From assembly GCF_042654245.1 (NCBI RefSeq), contig NZ_JBHSGI010000002.1:248001-312000 (forward strand): 64,000 nucleotides of DNA, given 5' to 3'. The notes under the pieces were generated by a model. It worked only from the letters and a program-made list of their open reading frames with translations, ran no database searches and had not been told where the DNA came from. Each line of letters starts with the position of its first letter. The first letter of the stretch is position 1. Below, in pieces: positions 33,771-41,710 of this stretch. The stretch comes from Seohaeicola_A nanhaiensis. GTDB taxonomy: Bacteria; Pseudomonadota; Alphaproteobacteria; Rhodobacterales; Rhodobacteraceae. A program made the translations under genes and the position numbers.

Positions 33771-34619
33771 ATGGCCCTGCAAATCCACATCCTCGACTAT
33801 GGCGATATCGAGCTGGAGACCAGCTTTCTCGTCCTCGGCCACGAATGTGGCCGCGTCCGGCGGGTGCCGGTCTACGGCTTCCTGATCACCGGAGGGGAGT
33901 ATCCGATCGTCGTCGACACCGGCTATCGCGACAACGCGATCATGGAGTCCCTGGGCATGCGCGGCCTCCAGTACCACGACAACATGATCGAGAACCAGCT
34001 GGCCAGGCACGGCCTTCGCGTCGGCGACATCCGCTATGTGCTGCACACCCACCTGCACATCGACCACGCCGGGAAAGACGACAAGTTCCCGATGAACACC
34101 ACCGTCGTCATCAACCGGCGCGAGATGGAGTTCTCGGTCTCGGGGATCATGTTCCCGCAATACCCGAAACCCGACATCAAGCACCTGATCGACCGGATCT
34201 ACGAACCCGAGGCGATGCGCTTCCTCGACCTCGACATCACCGGGGCCGAGGAGATCATCCCCGGCGTCTGGTGCGAACGCGCCGGGGCACATACCGAAGG
34301 GTCGATGAACGTGATCGTCGAGACCGCCGAGGGCCTCGCCTGCATCTGCGGCGACGTGATCTATGACTTCAACGACCAGATCGTGAACCACGTCTATACC
34401 AACAACTGGATGGAGCCGCGCGTGACCGGCAACCATTCAGAATCCAAGCGCGCCGAAAAGGGCGCGATCAAGAAGCTGCTGAACAACTACACCTTCCTGC
34501 TGCCCATCCACGACCGCCCGGCCAAGATCGAGCGCCAGCGCGTCGTCGGCCGTCTTGGGATGTCGGTGCCCGGCCCGATGACCGAGACGGTGCCCAACCG
34601 CCCCTGGTTCCCGGTCTGA
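33771..34619 (+). CDS. Metallo-beta-lactamase-fold hydrolase (lactonase-like)
   Basis: 282-aa MBL-fold protein with the dinuclear zinc motif HTHLHIDHAG (H-x-H-x-D-H at about residues 93-98) and downstream metal positions in GAHTEGSMNVIVE and CGDVIYDF. The fold resembles N-acyl-homoserine lactonases, but the locus suggests a catabolic lactone or amide. It starts 18 nt after the amidohydrolase with GGGAGG as ribosome-binding site and is followed after 4 nt by another hydrolase. Confidence 0.87.
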   Translation: MALQIHILDYGDIELETSFLVLGHECGRVRRVPVYGFLITGGEYPIVVDTGYRDNAIMESLGMRGLQYHDNMIENQLARHGLRVGDIRYVLHTHLHIDHAGKDDKFPMNTTVVINRREMEFSVSGIMFPQYPKPDIKHLIDRIYEPEAMRFLDLDITGAEEIIPGVWCERAGAHTEGSMNVIVETAEGLACICGDVIYDFNDQIVNHVYTNNWMEPRVTGNHSESKRAEKGAIKKLLNNYTFLLPIHDRPAKIERQRVVGRLGMSVPGPMTETVPNRPWFPV

Positions 34620-34623
34620 GGCC

Positions 34624-36213
34624 ATGTCCCACACCGCCATCTCCGATCGGTTCCACACGCTGATCGACGTGCACGCGCCCGTCCACCAGCTTGGCACCGG
34701 GTTTACCTTCACCGAAGGCCCGCTCTGGCATCCGGTGGAACAGACGCTGATCTTCTCCGACATGCCCGCCGACACCCGGCGAAAATACACGCCGGGGAAG
34801 GGCGTGAAGGAGATCCAGAAGCCCTCGAACAAGGGCAACGGGATGACCTATGACGCCGACCTCAACCTGCTGGTCTGCGAACATTCCACCAGCTCGGTGG
34901 TGCGCATCCGCCCCGACCTCACGCGCGAGGTGCTCTGCACTCACTATCAGGGGCGCGAGTTGAACAGCCCCAACGACATCGTGGTGGGCAATGACGGGTC
35001 GATCTACTTCACCGATCCGACCTATGGCCGCAAGGAACATTTCGGCGTGCCCCGCCCGCTGCAAATGGGATTCCAGGGCGTCTATCGCCTGCCCCCCGGG
35101 CATCGCCCTGGCGACGAACCCCAGCTGGTGGTGGACCGCTATCTGTTCAGCCAGCCGAATGGCCTCTGCTTCTCGCCCTGCCAGCGGTGGATGTGGGTCA
35201 ACGATACCGAACAGGCCAATATCCGCATGTTCGACGTCGCCGCCGACGGCAGCCTGACCAATGGCCGGGTCTTCGCGGGCGGCATCAGGGACGACCTGAA
35301 ACCCGGCCTGCCGGACGGCATGAAGGCCGACAAGGACGGCAATCTCTATGTCACCGCCCCGGGCGGGGTCTGGGTCTATTCGTTTCAGGGAGAACTTCTC
35401 GGCAAGATCGACTGCCCCGAAATGGTGGCGAACCTGCACTGGGGCGGCGCGGACTGGAGCACGCTGTACCTCTGCGCCTGCACCTCGCTCTATTCCGTCC
35501 AGACGAAGACGCGGGGGCGGGACGAGCCCTTCATGCATCCCCGCACCAGGCAGCCCGCGCCCGCGGCGCCGCCGGTGTCCAGCAACTTGACGGTGCAGGA
35601 CCGCCTCGATTTCCGCATCGACGGGCGGCGCACCGCGTTGATCCTGCAGGACATGCAGAACGACGTGATCGCCGACGGCGGCGCCTTCGCCGCCTCGGGC
35701 GCGCCCGACCACGCTCGTGCCCAGAACGTCGTCGCCAACGCCGCGCGGCTGGCCGAGGCGGCACGCGCGAAGGGCGTGCTCGTGCTGCACGTCTGGTTTC
35801 TCTGCGAACCCGGTCACCCCGCGATGGCACAGACCGCCGGTCTTTATAAGGGGCTGGTGGCCGAGAACGCCATGGTCCGCGGCACCTGGGGCGGCGCCCC
35901 CGTTGCGGGGCTGGAACCACGGCCCGGCGACCTGATCGTCGAGAAGATGAGCATGTCGGCCTGGGAAACTTCGCGGCTCGAAAGCTACCTGCGCCACGGC
36001 GGACGCGACACGATCATCAACTGCGGCTGCTGGACCAACATGAGCGTCGAACACACCGCTCGTACCGGCGCCGACAAGGGGTTTCACATGATCGTGCCCG
36101 AGGACGCCTGCTCGACGATGAACGCCGACTGGCACCGCGCCTCGATCGACTACGCCATGCAGAACGTCGCCACCGTCACCCGCACCGACGCCGTGATCGC
36201 CGCATTGGGGTGA
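34624..36213 (+). CDS. Fusion of SMP-30/gluconolactonase and isochorismatase-like domains
   Basis: 529 aa. Residues about 20-295 form an SMP-30/gluconolactonase six-bladed propeller (GFTFTEGPLWHP, NSPNDIVVGNDGSIYFTDPTYG). Residues about 325-529 are a cysteine-hydrolase/isochorismatase fold with the catalytic Asp (ALILQDMQND, Asp343) and Lys (IVEKMSMSAWET, Lys441). At the nucleophile position, usually Cys in CVexTA, the sequence is NMSVEHTA with Ser474. The active site is thus altered and resembles true isochorismatases, which do not depend on the Cys. Last gene of the 16.8-36.2 kb run. Confidence 0.87.
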   Translation: MSHTAISDRFHTLIDVHAPVHQLGTGFTFTEGPLWHPVEQTLIFSDMPADTRRKYTPGKGVKEIQKPSNKGNGMTYDADLNLLVCEHSTSSVVRIRPDLTREVLCTHYQGRELNSPNDIVVGNDGSIYFTDPTYGRKEHFGVPRPLQMGFQGVYRLPPGHRPGDEPQLVVDRYLFSQPNGLCFSPCQRWMWVNDTEQANIRMFDVAADGSLTNGRVFAGGIRDDLKPGLPDGMKADKDGNLYVTAPGGVWVYSFQGELLGKIDCPEMVANLHWGGADWSTLYLCACTSLYSVQTKTRGRDEPFMHPRTRQPAPAAPPVSSNLTVQDRLDFRIDGRRTALILQDMQNDVIADGGAFAASGAPDHARAQNVVANAARLAEAARAKGVLVLHVWFLCEPGHPAMAQTAGLYKGLVAENAMVRGTWGGAPVAGLEPRPGDLIVEKMSMSAWETSRLESYLRHGGRDTIINCGCWTNMSVEHTARTGADKGFHMIVPEDACSTMNADWHRASIDYAMQNVATVTRTDAVIAALG

Positions 36214-36248
36214 CGGCGGTCAAAATCCACCCTAATACAAGGGCTCTC

Positions 36249-36271
36249 CCCTCCCCCTGCGAGGGGGAGGG
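36249..36271. repeat. REP-like GC palindrome between convergent genes
   Basis: A perfect 10-bp inverted repeat, CCCTCCCCCT at 36249-36258 and AGGGGGAGGG at 36262-36271 with a GCG loop, lies 36 nt after the SMP-30/isochorismatase stop. Composition resembles the palindromes at 5105-5261 but the sequence differs. Between convergent genes it may limit read-through, although no U-tract follows. Confidence 0.65.
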
Positions 36272-36326
36272 ATAGGGAGGGTGTTTCCCCCCAAACTGTA
36301 GCCAAAAAATGTCCCGAAAAAGTCAC

Positions 36327-36351
36327 TCTGATTTTCACATTAAAAATCAGA
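36327..36351. terminator. AT-rich hairpin between convergent genes
   Basis: TCTGATTTT at 36327-36335 pairs with AAAATCAGA at 36343-36351 across a 7-nt loop. It lies between the 3' ends of the plus-strand catabolic run and the minus-strand SDR gene, so it could act on either transcript. There is no clear U-tract after the stem, so this is a weak terminator call. Confidence 0.4.
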
Positions 36352-36363
36352 CACTTGAAAAGC

Positions 36364-36377
36364 GTCCTAGCTAGGAC
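36364..36377. promoter_or_regulatory. 14-bp perfect palindrome GTCCTAGCTAGGAC
   Basis: Perfect 14-bp palindrome 16 nt from the 3' end of the SDR gene. A near-identical copy occurs at 59601-59614, and on opposite strands the similarity extends to 17 bp. CTAG is generally rare in such genomes, which makes the shared site notable. Function unknown. Confidence 0.4.
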
Positions 36378-36392
36378 ACCGGAAAACGCCCC

Positions 36393-37139
36393 TCAATAGG
36401 TGGCCCGTCCGCCCGACAGATCGAAGACCGCCCCGGTCGAAAACCCGTTCTCCCGGCTCACCAGCCAGCAGATCATATGGGCCGCTTCCTCCACCTCCAG
36501 GAAGCGCGCCCTAGGGATTTTGGACAGCATATAATCAATATGAGTCTGCGCCATCTGATCAAAGATCGGGGTCCGCGCCGCCGCCGGGGTCACGCAGTTG
36601 ACCCCGATGTCGAACCCGGCCAGTTCCTTGCCCAGCGATTTGGTAAAGCCGATCACCCCCGCCTTCGAGGCAGAGTAGGCGCAGGCGTTGGGATTCCCCT
36701 CTTTCCCGGCAATCGACGCGATATTCAGGATCCGCCCGTAATTGCGCGCCTTCATCCCCGCGATCATCACCTTGTTGACGAAATAGATGCCGGTCAGGTT
36801 GATCGCGACGATCCGCTCGAAGGTGGCGTTGTCATAATCCTCCACGGTCGCGTTCGGCCCGGCGATCCCGGCGGAATTCACCACAGCGTCCACCGGACCA
36901 AGCTGAGCCTCGGTCTGCTCCAGCGCCCGCTGGACCGAGCTGTAATCGGACACATCGCATGTCACCGCCAGCGTCTGCCCCTCCAGCCCCGCCATCGCGG
37001 CCTTGTTGCCCTCGCCGTTCATGTCCCAGCTGGCAACCTTCGCCCCCGAGGCCAGCAGCCGCTTGACCACAGCCAGGCCGATCCCTTGCCCGCCGCCTGT
37101 CACCACCGCGGTCTGACCCGCGAAATCGAGATTGTTCAT
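36393..37139 (-). CDS. Short-chain dehydrogenase/reductase (SDR)
   Basis: 248-aa classical SDR. The NAD(P) motif TGGGQGIGLAV (about residues 12-22), NSAG-like VVNSAGIAG, the catalytic Ser in NIASIAGKEG and the pair Tyr-x-x-x-Lys in YSASKAG are all present. I chose the ATG at 37139 (MNNLDFAGQTA), which has AGGGAGG upstream on the minus strand; the reading can extend to 37181 but without support. It is convergent with the catabolic locus and might oxidise an alcohol product of it, but it is transcribed separately. Confidence 0.9.
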   Translation of the reverse strand: MNNLDFAGQTAVVTGGGQGIGLAVVKRLLASGAKVASWDMNGEGNKAAMAGLEGQTLAVTCDVSDYSSVQRALEQTEAQLGPVDAVVNSAGIAGPNATVEDYDNATFERIVAINLTGIYFVNKVMIAGMKARNYGRILNIASIAGKEGNPNACAYSASKAGVIGFTKSLGKELAGFDIGVNCVTPAAARTPIFDQMAQTHIDYMLSKIPRARFLEVEEAAHMICWLVSRENGFSTGAVFDLSGGRATY

Positions 37140-37234
37140 GGCGGCCTCCCTGCCCCTGATTTCCGAGGCCAACCGAACCATCGGCGGCCGACGAAATCAA
37201 TTGCCGCATGTTGCGCAGCGTCGGCTTTTCCGCC

Positions 37235-37978
37235 TCAGTCCAGCGTGCGGCGGAACCGGAGAAGTGACACCAGCGCCAAGGCCAGGACAAAGGCCGCCAG
37301 CACCAAGAACGACCCCGCCACGGTCTGCATACCAGCCCCTTTCAACATGACGGAGCGGATCAGCCGCAGGAAATGGGTCAGCGGCATCAATTCGCCCAGA
37401 TACTGGGCCCAGAGCGGCATGCCGCGGAAGGGGATCCCGAAAACCGCCTTCGCCGCGACCAGCACCACTGCCACCTGCACCGCGCCAAACCCGAGGTAGG
37501 GCACCACCTTGCCCAGCATGATCTCCAGCGGCGATGCAGGCATCGACAGCAGATTCTCCATGGTGCCCCGTTCAATCTCGCGGGTCAGCGCCATGGCAGT
37601 CATCATCACCATCGTCAGCTGCAGGATCACCCCCAGAAGCCCGGGCACAATGTTGTATTGCGTGATGCCCTCGGGGTTGTAACGCCGGTGCACGATGATG
37701 TCGGGCGCAGCGACGGGTCCGACCACGGTTGTCCCCGCTTCGCGGTTCAGCGCTGCCGCCGCTACGGTGTTGAGCGTCGAGATCGCGCCAGAGGCCACCG
37801 ATGGGTCGGTGGCATCGATCCGGTCGCCCCGCGCTACCGCCACGTGCTTGATCTGGGCGACCGCGACCGGGGCCACCAGGGTGAATTCGCCCTCGGCATA
37901 GCCTGTCGCTAAGGGGGCCGGTGCCCCTCAGGCGACAAAGAGCGATGCCGCAAAGGGAAGAGTGCAAAATCCAACCAT
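37235..37978 (-). pseudogene. Deletion scar: HlyD-type adaptor joined to a truncated ABC-2 permease
   Basis: On the minus strand an ATG at 37978 with GGAGAGG upstream opens a lipoprotein-like signal (MVGFCTLPFAASLFVA) that stops at TGA (37928-37930), where a lipobox Cys (TGC) would be expected. The frame continues as an HlyD/adaptor start (GYAEGEFTLVAPVAVAQI...RGDRIDA) and then passes in frame into a YhhJ/YbhR-type ABC-2 permease (GAISTLNTVAAAALN...). The permease itself lacks about 55 residues between FGIPF and RGMPLWAQ, removing membrane helices. The ATPase and the rest of the export operon are gone. The result is an obvious decayed export locus. Confidence 0.8.
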
Positions 37979-38062
37979 ATTGCCTGCCTCTCCGTAATCG
38001 CGCAGAGCGCCTGCGTGGAAGGCTATGGACCGGACCTCCGGCTGGCAATGATCTGCATCAGG

Positions 38063-38755
38063 TCAGCCCGCGCCCTCGAGCCGGAACTGGGACAGCAGGT
38101 GGTGGAATTTTTCGCCCTGCACCGCGACATGTTCCCGCAACAGAGTGGCCGCTGTCGTATCGTCACCCGAGGCGATTGCGGTAACGATCGCCTCGTGCTC
38201 TTCCATGGACTGCCGCAGCCGCCCCCGCAGATGCAGCTGCATCCGGCGGTAGGGCTTCAGCCGGCGATGCAGACGCGATGCCTCCTGTGCGAGGAAGTGA
38301 TTGCCGGATTGTTCGTAGATCAGTTGATGAAACGTGCTGTTTTCCTCGTAATAGCCGTCGACATCCCCGGCCTCGAGCGCGCGGCGGCATCCGGCGTTCG
38401 CACGGCGCAGCGCGTCGAGCGCCGCTTCGCTGCACCGGCGGGCGGCGAGCCGTCCGCAGAACGATTCGAACTCGGCCATCACCTCGAACATTTCCATGAT
38501 TTCGACGGCCGTCGTCTGCCGGACGAAGACACCGCGGCGGGGCGCGTGATCGACGAGCCCGGACAGGGCGAGTCGTTGGAACGCCTCGCGAATCGGTGTG
38601 CGGGAGACCTGATGCTCCTCCGCCAGCGAGGCTTCGTCCAACCTTGTGCCAGGCGGGAAGCGGCCGGTGAGGATCTGCTCCTCCAGCAGGGCAGCGATCC
38701 GGTCCGACCGGCTGCGCGGCTCGGCGGAGAGATGTATCGTCGTATCCGGCACCAT
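38063..38755 (-). CDS. matR: GntR/FadR-type regulator, probable malonate regulator MatR
   Basis: 230-aa GntR protein: an N-terminal winged helix (LLEEQILTGRFPPGTRLDE, HQVSRTPIREAFQRLALSGLV) and a C-terminal FCD ligand domain (MAEFESFCGRLAARRC, FHQLIYEQSGNHFL). The start at 38755 (MVPDTTIHLS) is the first ATG of the conserved part; the frame could extend to 38836. It diverges from the TRAP/malonyl-CoA decarboxylase operon. A GTATAC-centred site lies immediately upstream of the start codon, suggesting autoregulation. MatR is inferred from context and site. Confidence 0.85.
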   Translation of the reverse strand: MVPDTTIHLSAEPRSRSDRIAALLEEQILTGRFPPGTRLDEASLAEEHQVSRTPIREAFQRLALSGLVDHAPRRGVFVRQTTAVEIMEMFEVMAEFESFCGRLAARRCSEAALDALRRANAGCRRALEAGDVDGYYEENSTFHQLIYEQSGNHFLAQEASRLHRRLKPYRRMQLHLRGRLRQSMEEHEAIVTAIASGDDTTAATLLREHVAVQGEKFHHLLSQFRLEGAG

Positions 38756-38758
38756 CCC

Positions 38759-38793
38759 TTTTGTATACGAGATGGTTGACAAGATGTGCAATG
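38759..38793. promoter_or_regulatory. Probable MatR operator and divergent promoters
   Basis: TTTTGTATACGAGA at 38759-38772 centres on the palindrome GTATAC and agrees at 11 of 14 positions with the Rhizobium matR operator as I recall it (TCTTGTATACACGA). On the minus strand TTGCAC, 18 nt, TATACA forms a plausible matR promoter whose start would be close to the matR ATG, so that mRNA may be leaderless. On the plus strand TTGACA at 38776-38781 is a candidate -35 for the transporter operon; its -10 is unclear. Confidence 0.6.
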
Positions 38794-38847
38794 GGCTGCC
38801 TGATGGCCGTATTACAAGTTCCGGAAGGAACACCACGGGAGGAAACC

Positions 38848-39825
38848 ATGAAACATCTGCTGACGGCGAGCGCGCTTGCCATGCTCGTCTGCGGTGCCGC
38901 GGGCGCCGAAACGCTGAAACTGTCGCACCAATGGGCCGAGGGAGACGTGCGCCACCAGGTTGCGCAGATGGTCGCCGATGAGGTGAAGGCTGCCAATGTC
39001 GATCTGGAGATCCAGATTTACCCGAACCAGACGCTGTTCAAGGCACGCGAGCAATATACGCCGCTCAGCCGCGGGCAGCTCGATATGACGATCTTCCCGC
39101 TGTCCTATGCGGGCGGTCAGCAACCGGCCTACAACCTGACCCTGATGCCCGGCCTGGTGAAGAACCATGACCACGCCGCGCGCCTTTCGGCCTCGCCCTT
39201 CATGGCGGATATCGAAGAGATCATGGCCGGGGACGACGTCAAGACGCTGGTGCACGGCTACCTTGCCGGCGGATTCGGCTCGAACAAGGGCTGCATCACC
39301 AAGCCGGAGGATGTGAAGGGCGTGACGATCCGCGCGGCGGGCAAGTCGTTCGAGGAAATGCTGGCAGGTGCCGGGGCGTCGATCTCGTCCATGGCCTCGT
39401 CCGAGATCTATTCGGCCCTGCAGACCGGCGTTCTGGACGCCACCAATACCTCGTCCGAGAGCTTCCTGAGCTATCGCCTTTATGAACAGTTGAAGTGCTA
39501 TACCCCCGCGGGCGACACTGCCCTGTGGTTCATGTATCAGCCGTTGCTGATCAACAAGACCACCTTCGAGGGACTGAGCGCGGAGCAGCAGAAGGCTCTG
39601 ACCGATGCCTCGGCCAAGGCGGAAGCCTGGTATCTGGAACAGGCCAAGGCGGGCGATGCGATCACCACCAAGGCATTCCAGGATGCCGGCGTGGAGATCA
39701 AGGAGATGACGCAGGCCGATTTCGATGCCTGGCGTGAACTGGCGAAAACCACCTCCTATCCCTCCTTTGTCGCGGGGACTCCGAACGGGCAGGCTCTGCT
39801 CGACGCGGCGCTGGCCATCGAATGA
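38848..39825 (+). CDS. dctP: TRAP transporter substrate-binding protein (DctP type, probable malonate)
   Basis: 325-aa periplasmic TRAP binding protein: Sec signal MKHLLTASALAMLVCGAAGA followed by ETLKLSHQWAEGDVRHQ, with the conserved Arg region in VKGVTIRAAGKSFEEML that binds the substrate carboxylate. The ATG at 38848 has GGGAGG upstream. It overlaps the small permease gene by 4 nt. The operon ends in malonyl-CoA decarboxylase and faces a MatR-like regulator, so malonate is the likely ligand. Confidence 0.9.
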   Translation: MKHLLTASALAMLVCGAAGAETLKLSHQWAEGDVRHQVAQMVADEVKAANVDLEIQIYPNQTLFKAREQYTPLSRGQLDMTIFPLSYAGGQQPAYNLTLMPGLVKNHDHAARLSASPFMADIEEIMAGDDVKTLVHGYLAGGFGSNKGCITKPEDVKGVTIRAAGKSFEEMLAGAGASISSMASSEIYSALQTGVLDATNTSSESFLSYRLYEQLKCYTPAGDTALWFMYQPLLINKTTFEGLSAEQQKALTDASAKAEAWYLEQAKAGDAITTKAFQDAGVEIKEMTQADFDAWRELAKTTSYPSFVAGTPNGQALLDAALAIE

Positions 39826-40391
39826 GTCACACGCCCGCCGACACTGACCCGGCGGGCGCCTTTCGGCCGCCTGCCGGGGTGCGCCTGATCGGCGCGATCT
39901 CGACCGCTTTCGGCATCTGCGCCGCCTTCATGATCCTGGCGGCGGTGCTGGTCACCTGCCACATGATTTTTGTGCGCGCCGTTCTGGGACAATCCACAAT
40001 CTGGCAGACCGAGGCTGTCATCTATCTGATGATCGGCGCGACCATGCTGGGCCTGCCCTTCGTGCAGCGTTTGCGCGGGCATGTCGGCGTCGATCTGCTG
40101 CCTTCGCTGTTGCCGCCGCTGGCGCGCCGCGTTCTGGCGAGTGTGGTCATGTTGGCCACCATTGCCATGACCGGAGCCATGCTGTGGTATGGCTGGGAGA
40201 TGTTCCACATGTCCTGGGCGCGTGGCTGGAAGTCCGAGTCGGTGTGGGCCTTCCCGCTGTGGATCACCTACCTTTCGGTGCCGCTGGGCTTTGGCCTCTA
40301 CCTGCTGCAACTGCTCGGCGACCTGTGGCTTGCGGCTTTCGGCGCGCCCGAAGCCCTGCCCGAGCCGCATCCAGAACGGAGCCCCGACTGA
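39822..40391 (+). CDS. dctQ: TRAP transporter small permease (DctQ type)
   Basis: 189-aa four-helix membrane protein with the DctQ pattern (FMILAAVLVTCHMIFVRAVLGQSTIWQTEAVIYLMIGATMLG). Stabilises or assists the large permease in proton/sodium-driven uptake. ATG at 39822 overlaps the binding-protein stop; its stop shares a base with the dctM start. Confidence 0.9.
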   Translation: MSHTPADTDPAGAFRPPAGVRLIGAISTAFGICAAFMILAAVLVTCHMIFVRAVLGQSTIWQTEAVIYLMIGATMLGLPFVQRLRGHVGVDLLPSLLPPLARRVLASVVMLATIAMTGAMLWYGWEMFHMSWARGWKSESVWAFPLWITYLSVPLGFGLYLLQLLGDLWLAAFGAPEALPEPHPERSPD

Positions 40392-41710
40392 TGGAGCCGC
40401 TGACGATTGGTTTGGCCATCGCCGTCGCAACGGTGATCGTGCTGTTCTCGGGCGTGTCGGTCGCGATCGGGCTGCTGCTGGTCGCCACTGCCTTCCTGTG
40501 GATTTTCGACGGCCCGCGCGCGCTGACCGCCCTGCCCGAACTGTTTTATGCCGAACTGAACAGTTTTGCGCTGCTGTCCATCCCGATGTTCATCATCATG
40601 GGAGCGGCCATCGCCTCCACTCGCGCGGGGCCGGACCTTTATGAGGCGCTCGAACGCTGGCTCACACGGGTTCCCGGCGGCCTTGTGGTGTCGAACCTCG
40701 GCGCCTGCGCGCTGTTTGCCGCCATGTCGGGGTCTTCGCCCGCGACCTGCGCCGCCATCGGAAAAATGGGCATTCCCGAGATGCGCCGGCGCGGCTATCC
40801 GGCCGAGGTGGCCGCCGGCTCGATCGCCGCCGGCGGGACACTGGGGATCCTGATCCCGCCCTCGGTCACGATGATCGTCTATGGCATCGCGACTGAAACC
40901 TCGATCGGACGCCTTTTCCTGGCCGGCGTTATGCCGGGCATCCTGCTGACGGGATTGTTCATCGCCTGGGCGATTTTCGACACCTGGCGGCGCGGCGCGG
41001 CGACGGCGGCCCTGGCCACCGCGCGGTATTCCTGGCGTCAGAAGATCGAAATCCTGCCGCGAGTGATTCCCTTCCTGCTGATCATCGCCGGCGTCCTGGT
41101 TGCGCTTTATGGCGGCATCGCGACACCGTCGGAGACAGCCGCCGTGGGCGCGCTTCTGTGCATTCTTGCGGCAGTGGTCATTTATCGGATGTTCAGCGTT
41201 GGCGAGCTTTGGCTGGTCCTGCGCGATTCGACGCGGGAGTCGGTGATGATCCTCTTCATCATCGGCGCGGCGGGCGTGTTCAGCTTTATGCTGTCCTCGC
41301 TGTTTGTCACCCAGTCCGTGGCTCAGTGGATTGCTGCGCTCGACGTGAACCGCTGGGTGCTGATGGCGGTGATCAACCTGTTCCTGCTGGTCGCCGGCTT
41401 CTTCCTGCCGCCGGTCGCGGTGATCCTGATGTCGGCGCCCATCCTGCTGCCGATCATCACCTCGGCCGGATTCGATCCCTACTGGTTCGCGGTGATCCTG
41501 ACCATCAACATGGAGATCGGGCTGATCACGCCGCCGGTCGGACTGAACCTCTATGTGATCAACGGCATCGCGCCCGACATTTCGCTGCGCCAGATCCTGG
41601 TTGGATCGGCGCCCTTCGTGGGTTGCATGATCCTGGCCATCGTGATCCTGTGCCTTTTTCCGGGTCTTGCCACCTGGCTGCCCACCGCTGTCATGGGAAC
41701 CGCACTGTGA
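40391..41710 (+). CDS. dctM: TRAP transporter large permease (DctM type)
   Basis: 439-aa DctM-family permease with about 12 hydrophobic spans and the diagnostic blocks LLSIPMFIIMGAAIAS, MSGSSPATCAAIGKMGIPEM, AAGGTLGILIPPSVTMIVYG and EIGLITPPVGLNLYVING. Start ATG at 40391 overlaps the dctQ stop; the last base pair group overlaps the GTG start of the decarboxylase. Normal length. Confidence 0.93.
   Translation: MEPLTIGLAIAVATVIVLFSGVSVAIGLLLVATAFLWIFDGPRALTALPELFYAELNSFALLSIPMFIIMGAAIASTRAGPDLYEALERWLTRVPGGLVVSNLGACALFAAMSGSSPATCAAIGKMGIPEMRRRGYPAEVAAGSIAAGGTLGILIPPSVTMIVYGIATETSIGRLFLAGVMPGILLTGLFIAWAIFDTWRRGAATAALATARYSWRQKIEILPRVIPFLLIIAGVLVALYGGIATPSETAAVGALLCILAAVVIYRMFSVGELWLVLRDSTRESVMILFIIGAAGVFSFMLSSLFVTQSVAQWIAALDVNRWVLMAVINLFLLVAGFFLPPVAVILMSAPILLPIITSAGFDPYWFAVILTINMEIGLITPPVGLNLYVINGIAPDISLRQILVGSAPFVGCMILAIVILCLFPGLATWLPTAVMGTAL

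Noticed and set aside
37572..38048. Separate gene on the minus strand beside the HlyD scar
   Set aside because: It is an out-of-frame reading of the pseudogene with Arg/Gly-rich random content.
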